Notes under the pieces: generated by a model
What the model was told of the DNA's origin: nothing
Database searches by the model: none
Seen by the model: only the letters and a program-made list of their open reading frames with translations
Part shown: piece by piece, positions 12,985 to 21,905 of the stretch
Position numbering within the stretch: position 1 is the stretch's first letter
Layout: the number at the start of each line of letters is the position of its first letter
Assembly (NCBI GenBank): GCA_021234155.1
Contig: JAJEKV010000315.1
Location: forward strand, 60,001-124,000
Direction of reading: 5' to 3'
DNA length: 64,000 nt
DNA from: Isoetes taiwanensis
Taxonomy: Eukaryota; Streptophyta; Lycopodiopsida; Isoetales; Isoetaceae
Position numbers and translations under genes: made by a program

Positions 12985-13021
12985 ATTACTAAAGCCCGGC
13001 AACGCCGGGCACCATAACTAG
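12985..13021 (+). mobile_element. Helitron 3' terminus
   Basis: A perfect hairpin with 7-base arms (GCCCGGC-aac-GCCGGGC, 12994-13010) is followed after seven bases by CTAG at 13018-13021 and then a T. A GC-rich hairpin about ten bases ahead of CTRR, with insertion next to T, is the Helitron 3' end structure. The 5' TC end and extent of the element are not determined. No Rep/helicase gene is visible, so it is a non-autonomous or decayed copy. Confidence 0.7.
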
Positions 13022-13302
13022 TTATGTTTAATGCCCAAAGCACTTTTATAAAGTTGAGCATGTCTTCTAAACATCTTAATCGTGTTAATTTATCAAACTA
13101 TGTGATTATCAAACTGGTTTACATCCAAATGTTAAGTTAGTAAACCACTTGAACCTCATGGCTAATCCAACAAGCAGCCCTCATTTATTACTGGAAACGG
13201 TGCCCAACATTGCTAGGCATAAGCTAAGAACTATACATGATATATTGGAGCAATTGTTAGATTAATTCACATTACAAATTTACAAAACAAAGAGCAGCTA
13301 TC

Positions 13303-13840
13303 CACCTTTCTTCTTTCCCTTCTCTTTTACCTTTTCTTTTTGCCCTTCTCCACTTTTCTCCTTTTTATTTTCCCCTTTCTCTTTTTTCATTTTGCTATTT
13401 CCACTTTTCCTTTTTCTCCCATCTCTCCATTTCCCTTTTTTCATTCTCCTCTTTCGTGGTAAGACCATAAACCGCCACGCCCAAGATCCTATAGTAAAAT
13501 CCTATCTTCGCTATGCCCAAGGTCATGGGTTCAACGCCCTGATTGTGAAAGTGACCATAATCATTATAAAGTTAGTGAGCACTTCACCTTTGTAGAGCGG
13601 TGGGGGTAAGTCCCATCTGTGTGTGTGTCCTGTCAGTTTTGGCTTCTCATGGACATCAAAAACTCTATCTATCTATCTATCTTCCATGATTTTTCTTTTT
13701 TTCCCTTCCTCTTTTTTCCTTTTCTCCCCCCTCCCTCCCCCTTTTTTTTCATTTCTTTTTTTTTTTCCTTTCTCCTCCCTTTTCCTTTCCTCTTTTTCCC
13801 TTCTCTTTTTTTTTTCCCTCACTCTTTTTAGTTGCCGATT
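13303..13840 (+). repeat. Polypyrimidine tract interrupted by a SINE
   Basis: 13303-13450 and 13685-13830 consist almost wholly of C and T (runs such as CCTTTTTTTTCATTTC), forming two halves of one tract split by the SINE at 13455-13681. The open frames over it (Phe/Pro-rich on +, Lys/Glu-rich on -) are composition artefacts. Confidence 0.8.
13455..13681 (+). mobile_element. SINE with tRNA-like head and (TATC)n tail
   Basis: The block contains an RNA polymerase III B-box-like GGGTTCAACGCCC at 13527-13539 and an A-box-like GTGGTAAGACC near its start, about 70 bases upstream. It ends in a run of TATC units (13664-13681). The segment before the tail, TTCTCATGGACATCAAAAAC, resembles the end of the non-LTR copy at 15600-15768, suggesting mobilisation by a LINE that recognises that 3' end. 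No clean target duplication was found, so the boundaries are approximate. Confidence 0.6.
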
Positions 13841-14459
13841 GAGCAAATCTAGGCCATCAGATTGGGTGAATTGGGCCATTCAACGTTGTTGGCTTTTTAT
13901 TGTGCGGTCTTTAGATCTATAGAGCATGGCCATTCGATCAAATGAATGAAGCAATGGTCAAGATGAAATCTTGATTGTGTATGCATGCATGCACGACAAT
14001 ACTTTATAATAAAAGATTATCCGGATTACACATATTCAAATGGTCTTCCTTTGTCCATATTAATTTAATTGTATATGCACTTTAGCATCCATTGTTAAGC
14101 ATCAAATGTATTTGATCCCTCCTTGATCACCATGGGTCGATGTTTTGTCATCCTGCTTTAAAACATACATCCACCATCCTATAGAGAAATGTTCAACTGC
14201 TCAAGCCATTCAAATTTCAAAGCCAACCAATCAATAATAACAAGTGAAAATACTACATCCCCTCCCCCCCCAAAACTTAGTTCCCATTCCCTATTGTGCT
14301 ATCTTCCCTAGGTGGTAATAAAAGGCGTTAGAAAATATTGAAAACAGGGAAAACAAGGTACATTTTTTTAGGGGCCCATGTTGAACAATGTTGCATTTTG
14401 TTATCACATGCATTAGTTAATAATAAAATTTTGCAACCTTATTCCAACGACAAAACCCC
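13841..14459. other. No recognisable gene
   Basis: AT-rich sequence. The only pattern seen is a segment at about 14425-14460 that recurs at about 15222-15262, just outside the LINE fragment. Confidence 0.4.
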
Positions 14460-15115
14460 TTCCTTTTTTTCCTTTTTTTTTTTACGGATGACAAACTCTA
14501 ATTCAATATTCCAAAAGAAGTACACATATAATTGCAGAGACATGAATAAAATCTCAGCAGACAAAGATAATCCACTAGTTGCAGCCACCTGTCTATGCAT
14601 AAAATAAGATACCCAAATATTCTTCAAAAATCAAACGTTTTTTCTCAGGAGCAAGCTGAGAACATAGGTATGCCTTCACCAATCTGTGTTGCACCTCTTT
14701 AAGAACTTGGTCAACACTAATTGATACGCCTTTGAAGATTTATAACCGCCTTCTTTTCCAAACAGACCACACCAACCAGTCTGAAGCTAAGTGGAAAGCC
14801 TGTTGCTGCAAGCTGTTCCAAGTGGAAGGATAAATGGCGAGAGTACCTGCTGGCTAGTCAAGGCCACATGGAAGAGAGATAGTAACCATGACCAAACTGG
14901 CTCAACTTGGTCATATAGAAAGAAGCAGTGCTCGAGACTCTCAACTTGCCGCTTACATAGTGGGCAGAGTTCTGAAATGCGGGGATAAAACTTATGAACC
15001 AACACATTAACCCGCAGACATGTATGAAGGAGTTGGCACTATAAGGCAGAAATTTTGAGATGAATCAATTTATTCCAGACCCAGGACCACAAAACCCCTT
15101 CTTCACTTATTGCAA
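14460..15115 (-). pseudogene. LINE 3' fragment with zf-RVT zinc-binding domain
   Basis: Read on the minus strand, 15115-14787 gives WNKLIHLKISAL, LLHTCLRVNVLVHKFYP and then SELCPLCKRQVESLEHCFF followed by VEPVWSWLL. This is the zinc-binding domain found behind the reverse transcriptase of plant L1-like LINEs (CPLC...ES.EH.FF). The element ends at a T-rich run (14465-14484), its poly(A) tail in reverse. The 3' terminal 250 bases match the fragment at 20898-21289. Truncated and non-functional. Confidence 0.75.
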
Positions 15116-15350
15116 ATCATTTATAGAATAGAATATGGAAAGGCTTCTTATACTTCCAAACTCATATGTTTGTAGATGTCTTTCCAATCAATGTTGTAAT
15201 AACACATTATCCAAATAAAAAGGAAAATTTGTAGCCTTATTCTAACAACAAACCCCCTTTTTCCACTTATTGCGCATCATTTATAAACACAAAAGGGCTT
15301 CCCTGTGCTCCCAGATACCAAGCTTCAAACCGATACTTTTCTAGATGTCT
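15116..15350 (-). repeat. Second, partly duplicated LINE piece
   Basis: 15240-15350 repeats in diverged form the sequence at 15095-15185 (CACTTATTGC..ATCATTTATA...TAGATGTCTTTC). The intervening 15190-15262 resembles 14395-14460. This looks like a local duplication involving the LINE fragment and its flank. Confidence 0.5.
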
Positions 15351-15599
15351 TTCTACATGTTCTTCAAGATGGAAACCATCTCAGAGGGACTAGTTTTCAA
15401 AGATGTGAGGAGGACCTCTCCCTCTTCAACCAATGTAAGTAAGGAGGAGCTCTGCCAGGTGAGGGCCGCACTTTGCAAAAGAAATGGGCGCAGTCATGTG
15501 GGAGGCGCAAAGAATTATTCTAGATCAATGGCCTTCCAATCCTGGGGTGGCTATGTCTAGATAATTTTCAAGCATAAATTCTACCACTAGCATTAGCAT

Positions 15600-15768
15600 T
15601 CTCTTTATCTTATTCTTGGTAGCCTTCTAATATTTGGTTATTGTGTTTGGTGATGGGGCCTAGTCCCCAGATTTTAGATGGGCTGTTGCCCTTGCATGTG
15701 TTGTCCCATAACCCGTTGGGTTCCCGTGGACGTAAAAATTTCTTATCTTATCTTATCTTATCTACTTA
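15600..15768 (+). mobile_element. 3' end of a non-LTR element with (TTATC)n tail
   Basis: The block ends GTGGACGTAAAAATTTC followed by four or more TTATC units. The same end, GACGTAAAAATTTC plus TTATC repeats, occurs in reverse at 42718-42760. The SINE at 13455 ends similarly with TATC units. The 5' limit is uncertain and no reading frame is visible. Confidence 0.55.
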
Positions 15769-15779
15769 ATGTTGCTAAA

Positions 15780-15809
15780 GTCCGACAATGCCGGACAGCT
15801 GTTTACTAG
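15780..15809 (+). mobile_element. Second Helitron 3' terminus
   Basis: Hairpin GTCCGAC-aat-GCCGGAC (15780-15796, one mismatched pair) is followed by AGCTGTTTA and CTAG at 15806-15809, then T. The preceding TTGCTAAAG resembles the ATTACTAAAG ahead of the hairpin ending at 13010, so the two are related copies. The (TTATC)n-tailed element lies directly upstream, inside the Helitron. Confidence 0.65.
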
Positions 15810-16894
15810 TATTATTATATTATACATAGCTTACCATGGAAACATAATCTAGCACTATAAATTATGGTACCAAACTAATAAGAAGAAATCTCATAATCAT
15901 GCTTGTATGCTCCAATAATTTGAACTATTTTCGTCAATTCAGTTAATTCCCTTTCTAACTAGGCAATAGGTATATCAAGATTGTAAATTTAGAAATTCTT
16001 TATACTCATATCTTCTAAGACTAATTAATCTACTATTGACGAGGGCTCTATAAGAAAGAAAATGCCATAATAAATGTCATTCCTCACAACTGAATCCATT
16101 AAAATCCTTGATATTTTGGATCTTGATACATTAAGATCGTTGACGGCAATCCAAACTGATCTACATTTTGGAAAAGCTCATTGGTTCAACTCTACCTTTT
16201 CCATACAAAAACTCTCTCCCACGCCTTTGGGGGAATGAATCACAACCCTTGCGACATGTAGCGAAAGCAAGAGGAAAAAGGTGCCATTTAGGAAGCTTGT
16301 TTAGCTTGTCAAGGGAGTAGAGAAGAAATGTGAGGATGCAAAGTATTGAAACAAGTGTTGGCAACCAAGACTCCATAGGTGATAGATCCTCTAAATGAAG
16401 ATTATGAATAGCTCTCTTTTTACAACCCACTATAAAAACATTTTTTAAACGAACTTATAAGAGAGAGGCAGTTTTGAATTACAACCACACAACACTTATC
16501 ATCTACAATGCGAGTTTGAGAGAAGTGGTCTTTGTGCCACCACATCTTAAGAATATCAAGGAAGATGGCTTTAGGCTTAAATGGACTAGTCACCAACCCA
16601 TAGAATGACAATGCAATGTGAATTGCATGCTTGAGCTTTAGCAAAAGTGTGAATATAGAAACTGTATATTGGTAATGTTCTATGGCATTAACACTATGTT
16701 CAGATCTGCTCTAATCATTGTGCAAAAATGGTCATTAAAAAGGTATGCCAATTCCTTCATTAGAGAGAGAAAAAAGGGATTTTAACTAAGTATCGGGGTA
16801 GCTTCATGAAGAAGGATTTTAACCGAGTTTAAGAGTAGCTTCATGAAATATACAAGTATGAACAATATCAGAGAAGTATAATTTGATGAAGCTA
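15810..16894. other. No confident gene; open frames on the minus strand
   Basis: Minus-strand frames at 16161-16430 and 16420-16644 (89 and 74 codons) overlap, and the second contains SPFKPKAIFLDILKMWWHKD. They could belong to a decayed LINE ORF1 or another repeat, but I cannot assign a domain. Confidence 0.3.
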
Positions 16895-17285
16895 AAGCTT
16901 TTCTTTTTTCTTTTTTTTCTCTTCTCTTTTTCCCCTTTTTTTTTGGAGTTATTGTATTGATTATATAGGAAAAATTACAATACAAAGATCCCTCTTGGAT
17001 CAGATATGATAAAGGATCCCATCTAAATCAAAATCATGCATGTAACTAAAGTACACATGACCCTCTCTCAACCTCTTCTCTTGTCTAACCAATACTACAG
17101 TATTAATACCTTTGCAATTAAACAGAATGCTATAGGATCCAAATGCCCATTTTCCACAAGCTACAAAGAAATCTTGAATGCTCCAAGAAAACCTCTTTGC
17201 GAAAATAGAAATGAAGAGAAAAAAGATGTAGAGTAACCTGAACAATCTCTCACACTGCTCAAAGAAGGCGATATACTTCAAACTA
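16895..17285 (-). mobile_element. Poly(A) retroelement, 3' end copy (same family as 34740-35835)
   Basis: The reverse complement aligns with 32500-32765 and with the last 360 bases of the element at 34740-35835. All share the segment read as VVLVR-x-KRLRE, the GATCC..GAGGGATCT motif and an A-rich tail (T-rich at 16895-16945 on +). A frame of 93 codons (17281-17000) is hydrophobic in its first half and stops where the frame of the other copies stops. Truncated at the 5' end near 17285. Confidence 0.7.
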
Positions 17286-18099
17286 TGATTAAATTCAACA
17301 GTTTTACAACCAAATCTTCTTTATTAAAAAGAAGATTTCTTTCAGGATCTACACAGGTTCCACTTTACTCAATACACCAACCTCGCACTATGTCCTACTG
17401 ATAGCCAGCTAACATATGGCATGATAGAAGCCCTAGCATGTTCAAAATTTAAGGTTATAAAAGCTCTTTATGATAAAAAATATGGGAAACAAGGATGTGG
17501 CCCCTTTACATCTTTCTTGCAGCTTGCAACACCCATGCTATCAGCTACAAAAAGTAATGCTTGCTGCGGCTCAACTTCAGTACTATATTCTATAAGGACA
17601 TCAACAATTAAGCCATGATTTAGGTTTGAACACGCATCCTATACACCCGCACAAATGCCTAAATCATAAACCCTAACATTATAAACCATTTATAATGTTT
17701 TTTTTTCTTTTGTCTTCAATACCATTCTAGAACACATTTCACTAACAAAAAAGAGCCATCAATGAATCACATTAGCTCTCATATGCATCCACTTGGATTC
17801 GTTACTATCCTCTTGAATTCACTAGACTAGATTGTTAAGAGTTCACACGCAAGAACATACCCACACATTTCTTCCATCTTTCCACACATACGAAATATCC
17901 AAAATCCCAAGAAAACCTTAAACTATGACATCTATCTATTCCACACAATGCATTTTATTATTCCTACGCATTCCAGTCGTTATGACTAATGCTCGCCATC
18001 ACTAAACCCTTCACACCTGGCTCTCCATTACACCTATTGATACGTTTACATTTACAGCTTTTGACCTACAAATTCTAGCACATCTACCCATTCCACACG
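17286..18099. other. No recognisable gene
   Basis: AT-rich sequence without domain, repeat array or RNA gene that I can support. It may be internal Helitron sequence, because a Helitron-like hairpin follows. Confidence 0.35.
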
Positions 18100-18140
18100 T
18101 CCATGACTAATGTCCGACATCGTCGGACACACGTATTTAA
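18093..18140 (+). mobile_element. Degenerate Helitron-like 3' end
   Basis: A perfect hairpin GTCCGAC-atc-GTCGGAC (18112-18128) sits in a context nearly identical to that at 20180-20225 (CGTCCATGA..AATG before, ACACGT after). The hairpin is of Helitron type, but no CTRR follows at the expected distance, so the terminus is mutated or of another kind. Confidence 0.4.
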
Positions 18141-18264
18141 TGTACCTAAATATTTGATCTACCCATTCTCACCTCCACACTATTTGATGTACATATGACA
18201 AAAATTTACTTTAGTTGTTTGTTTTACAAACTATACCGAAGTAGGTGTTCTATTTTGTTTACAA

Positions 18265-18862
18265 CACAAACCATTAACATCCAACATATAAAAATTAAAC
18301 CCCCCCACATAACAACCAACACATAACAACCATTGACATTAACAACCAACACATAACTACCATTGACATTAATTAACACAACCATTGGGTCCAACACATT
18401 TAAATTAAAATCCCCCTTAAACCCCTTTGGTTTGGGTTCATATTCACACCGGGGTGACTCCGCAACGAGAGCCGTTGGATAGGCATATTAACCCCTTATT
18501 CCTTAATCTACACCGCACGTAAAGTTCCTCGCTTGTGGGGGTATGCAAGTACAAAAATTTGCTATAATCAGATAATAAGATTCGTGAAAATACTATAAGA
18601 TTTCAAGCGTAATACTATATGGTGTTGATTTCATACGCAAAATACAATTATGAGGGCTCTCGCTGCCTACGCCACCCCCCGGTGAATATGCACCCAAACC
18701 AAAGGGGGTTTAAGGGGATTTTAATTTAAATGTGTTGGACCCAATGGTTGTGTTAATTAATGTCAATGGTAGTTATGTGTTGGTTGTTAATGTCAATGGT
18801 TGTTATGTGTTGGTTGTTATGGGGGGGTTTAATTTTTATATGTTGGATGTTAATGGTTTGTG
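18265..18862. mobile_element. MITE with long terminal inverted repeats (copy 1)
   Basis: The element starts CACAAACCATTAACATCC at 18265 and ends with its exact reverse complement at 18862. Both arms run on for about 200 bases through the same blocks in mirror order (ACATAACAACC..., CCCCCTTAAACCCC, TTTGGTTTGGGT, TTCACACCGGGG), with shorter repeats nested in them. The centre has no reading frame. This is a non-autonomous DNA-transposon structure; the superfamily is undetermined. A second copy lies at 48534-48915. Confidence 0.8.
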
Positions 18863-19518
18863 CAAAAAAAATTTTTGTCTCCGGGGGCCTTAAGGACGCC
18901 ACAGTCCCCCTCCCCTAAGTGAGACAAACATTTTAGAATTCAAACTTAAAAAACTAGAATTCATTTGAGGCTTTCATCAATTGTAGCTTTTTGAATTTCA
19001 TCACAATAAAACAAATAGAACATAAGTAAAAGTTACCATAAAGATAGAGCAGATTGATCCCATTATTCGAAAGTCATAAAGTTTGCAACACCCATACACA
19101 AACATTTTGCAACCGGAAGTTAACAAGAACCTTTGGCCTCCATGGATTCTTGTGGTGAGAAACCAAAGTGGGAAACTTTTTCCGCTTGTTAGCACAAGGA
19201 TCTAGAAGCCTCAAAATCTAAAAATGCATGGTAATTTTTTGCAGGCTTCATTCGAATGAGCCATAAAACAATATCCAATAGCTAATCTCAGATTAATCAC
19301 CTGGTAGGATGTAAAAAGCCTACCAAACCCGGCCGGAAAATTGCTGTTTTAGCATAGATAACTTAACCAAACATATCCATATCATACACTATCAAAAAAA
19401 GATCTCGGAGAGAGCTTTCCAGTATAATAAAAATCATCTCAAACAGGCTCGGATCAAAAGTTATGATAAGAAATGTGTTGTCACGGGAAACTGCACTACA
19501 TGCGCCTTCCTTCATGTG
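18863..19518. other. No recognisable gene
   Basis: A G-rich patch follows the MITE (CTCCGGGGGCC near 18880); the rest is AT-rich. A 64-codon minus frame at 19001-19195 has no recognisable product. Confidence 0.35.
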
Positions 19519-19694
19519 CCCATTATGCACACACACACAAAAGAGGACTTTGTTGTGAGCCATTGGTTGTTGACCATTATGCACCATACACACAAAAAAA
19601 AGAGCTTTTTGTTGTGAGCCATTGGTTGTTGACCATTGTGCACCACACGCACAAAAAAAAGGGCTTTTGTTGTGAGCCATTGGTTGTTGACCAT
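19519..19694 (+). repeat. Minisatellite, three copies of a unit of about 58 bp
   Basis: The unit contains CATTATGCACC, an ACACACAAAAAAAA run and TTGTGAGCCATTGGTTGTTG. It occurs three times in tandem with small length changes in the A run. A single-unit relative lies inverted near 41240-41290. Confidence 0.85.
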
Positions 19695-19840
19695 TGGAAA
19701 AAAAAGGGGCTAAAATCAATGGCTCAGAAATGGTGCACTCTAGATGTACGCATTAGTACATCCATTTGAATACATCACGAAATCATAGGAAAACCTTAGT
19801 GAAAAGCGTACAAAAACACAAAGAACACCCCCTGTTATTA
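19660..19840 (+). repeat. Dispersed repeat, inverted copy at 41130-41295
   Basis: Starting in the last minisatellite unit, this sequence matches the reverse complement of 41130-41295. The match includes the imperfect palindrome GATGTACGCATTAGTACATC (19743-19762), a TGTATTCGAAT/ATTTGAATACA segment and CGTACAAAAACACAAAG. No coding capacity is visible. Confidence 0.7.
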
Positions 19841-20179
19841 TGCTACATATTCCTTTAACTTCCTACAAATTAAACATGTTTACTAGCAACGACAAATGTC
19901 ACTTGCATATGGGGTGTCGAAATAGACCACAAGCACTAAAAATGCTATCTACACAATGGTTTTATTTCATGCATGGCTACCAATGCACTAGACATGCCTA
20001 AACATCTCCACCACGAACCTTACATGCAACATCATCTGCAACTACACCCATTTCAACATGAACATCCACATGCCTCGATGCAATTAGGATCTTCCATCTA
20101 CACATGCTACCAATCACATAAACAATCCTATTGGATAACATTCCTTGCACATACTAAGAATCTATTACTCTAAACACAT
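19841..20179. other. No recognisable gene
   Basis: AT-rich with short C-rich stretches; no supported feature. It may be the body of the element that ends in the hairpin at 20180-20225. Confidence 0.3.
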
Positions 20180-20225
20180 TGTACGCGTCCATGATCAATG
20201 CCCAACATCGTCGGGCACACGTTTA
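20180..20225 (+). mobile_element. Degenerate Helitron-like 3' end, second copy
   Basis: Hairpin GCCCAAC-atc-GTCGGGC (20200-20216, one mismatch) is flanked like the hairpin at 18112-18128. It is followed by ACACGTTTATAG, where a Helitron would have CTRR. Probably a mutated terminus. Confidence 0.4.
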
Positions 20226-20897
20226 TAGTGTGACATTAAAAGAGGATGTTGCATTGTCGGGATATGCACATCAGTCAACCTGCAAAAAGCTAGACACAAC
20301 CCAACCATCAAAACTCCCCTCTAAAGTTTGGCTCATGATATCTGGTCTTGATATGGAACCGAAGCTTTTTATGTACTACTAATACGTTAAGAAAGCAACT
20401 CTCAAGGTCATTGAATGGCTTGACCTATTTAGCCTAGCGGATTCATATCCAACAAATAGGATAAAATCCAGATTCGGGCTATTACATCTAAGCAATATTA
20501 AAATTGATTTGATATTGAAGCTTTCAAAGGTTGATGCTTTTAACTGTTCAATTCACATAATGGAATTAATGCCTTCATTTTTATGCTCGGATCGACTATG
20601 GATTTTGGACTATAAATCTATCAGTAAATTGCGAGTTAATCCAGATAAACCATAGAGTTCTCTATGACCCAAATATATGCCATGATAGATAAATATGTGC
20701 CCTTTTGACAAAGCATTTCTGTATACAAGACGACTTATCATAGACTGACCTTATATGTAAAAGGAGTATGACAAATGTTGAGAGACCCCTAATATTCGGA
20801 CCGGCCCCTCATCTTTTCCGACTGATTAGATTGTATTACTGGACATTCACGAAGTATGTGACCTGAACCTTTATAATAAAGATATGGATTTGCATTA
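20226..20897. other. No recognisable gene
   Basis: Short + frames at 20179-20382 show no domain. Nothing else was seen. Confidence 0.3.
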
Positions 20898-21289
20898 TTT
20901 TTTTGTTGAAGGACGTCAGACTTTATTCAATCAAAGAGTCAAATACAAGTATAAATGCAGAGACAGGAATAAAATCTCAGCGGATAAGCAGAGACCCACC
21001 AAGTGAAGCAACCTGCACATCCAAATACTCCTCAAAAATCAATCGCCTCTTGCGAGGGGCAAGTGAAGAACAATGATACGACTTTATAATGTAACCTTGA
21101 GCTTCTTGGAGAACACGATTATCTGCCACATCCAGACCTTTGATTTTGTATGATCTTCTTGCATATACAAGGCCATATGATTCAAAGGATGTGGATAGCA
21201 CAGAAACTGAAGTGATTACTGGTGCTTGCGGAATTGGAGAATCAAGCTGATTCTTTCTTTCTTGCCTATTCTCAAAAAGATAGTTATCG
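20898..21289 (-). pseudogene. LINE 3' fragment, same family as 14460-15115
   Basis: The + strand begins with a T run (20898-20904) and continues with CAGAGACAGGAATAAAATCTCAGC, which aligns with 14530-14560. Also shared is CTCAAAAATCAATCG near 21030. A minus frame of 109 codons (21306-20977) contains APRKRRLIFEEYLDVQVASL near its end, with no known domain. The piece directly abuts the LTR relic at 21290. Confidence 0.6.
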
Positions 21290-21905
21290 TGATGCCCCCT
21301 GCTCATATATGATGCCCCGATTTTATATCAACAAGGTATTCCCTCTTGTAGCACAGCTCGCCAACATGAGGTCATTTATTTGATGTCAAGCTCTTGATGG
21401 TGAGGAAGAGTCTAATGTGGAAAGAATAGACGTGTCATTCATCATGTCTCCCTCGAGACCGTCCTAGCTGAGAGGCGCATAAATATAAGCATATAATATC
21501 ATTTGTTATATATAACCATCTCGAAGGACGGGATAACCATAACAATATCACATCAAGGTATATACAATAACAACAATAACAAGGGGCAATCCTACCCAGG
21601 CTCAGACTCATGGGGATGGACTGACGGCGTGGGTGTCAAGAGTTCATTGCAGACATAATTCATGGGAATGGATTTGGCTGGCATAGGAACATGGTCGTTT
21701 GGATAGTCCAATCCATCCGCCCCTCCTGTGCATACTTTGCAGACAGGCTGATAAGTCTTGGAACTTGACCATAGTTCACCGAGGGCATAGCCTAGGAGGG
21801 CTACTCCTGACTTTCATCTCCCCAGTCTCGATGAGGCAGGAGAATATCACTCCCCTCTAGAAGGTCCATGCCAACTAGAGGCGAGCTAGAGAGCCATGGT
21901 TTCCC
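21290..21905 (-). repeat. Chromovirus LTR relic, inverted relative to 4779-6363
   Basis: The reverse complement aligns with LTR positions 5800-6363: the CCTGCCTCATCGGG block, GCCAGCCAAATCCAT, GGATGGA.TGGACTA, CCTGGGTAGGAT, the GATGAATGACAC block, and an end of GGGGCATC..ATGAGCAGGGGG near 21290. Identity is clearly lower than between paired LTRs, so it belongs to an older insertion of the family. Only the 3' third of the LTR is seen, with no pol beside it. Confidence 0.75.

Noticed and set aside
13623-13922. Phe/Ser/Pro-rich + frame and Lys/Glu-rich minus frame
   Set aside because: Both come from the polypyrimidine tract; no domain and no codon structure.
19519-19694. Possible CRISPR-like array
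   Set aside because: Units are joined head to tail without unique spacers, only three copies, and the genome is a plant's; it is a minisatellite.
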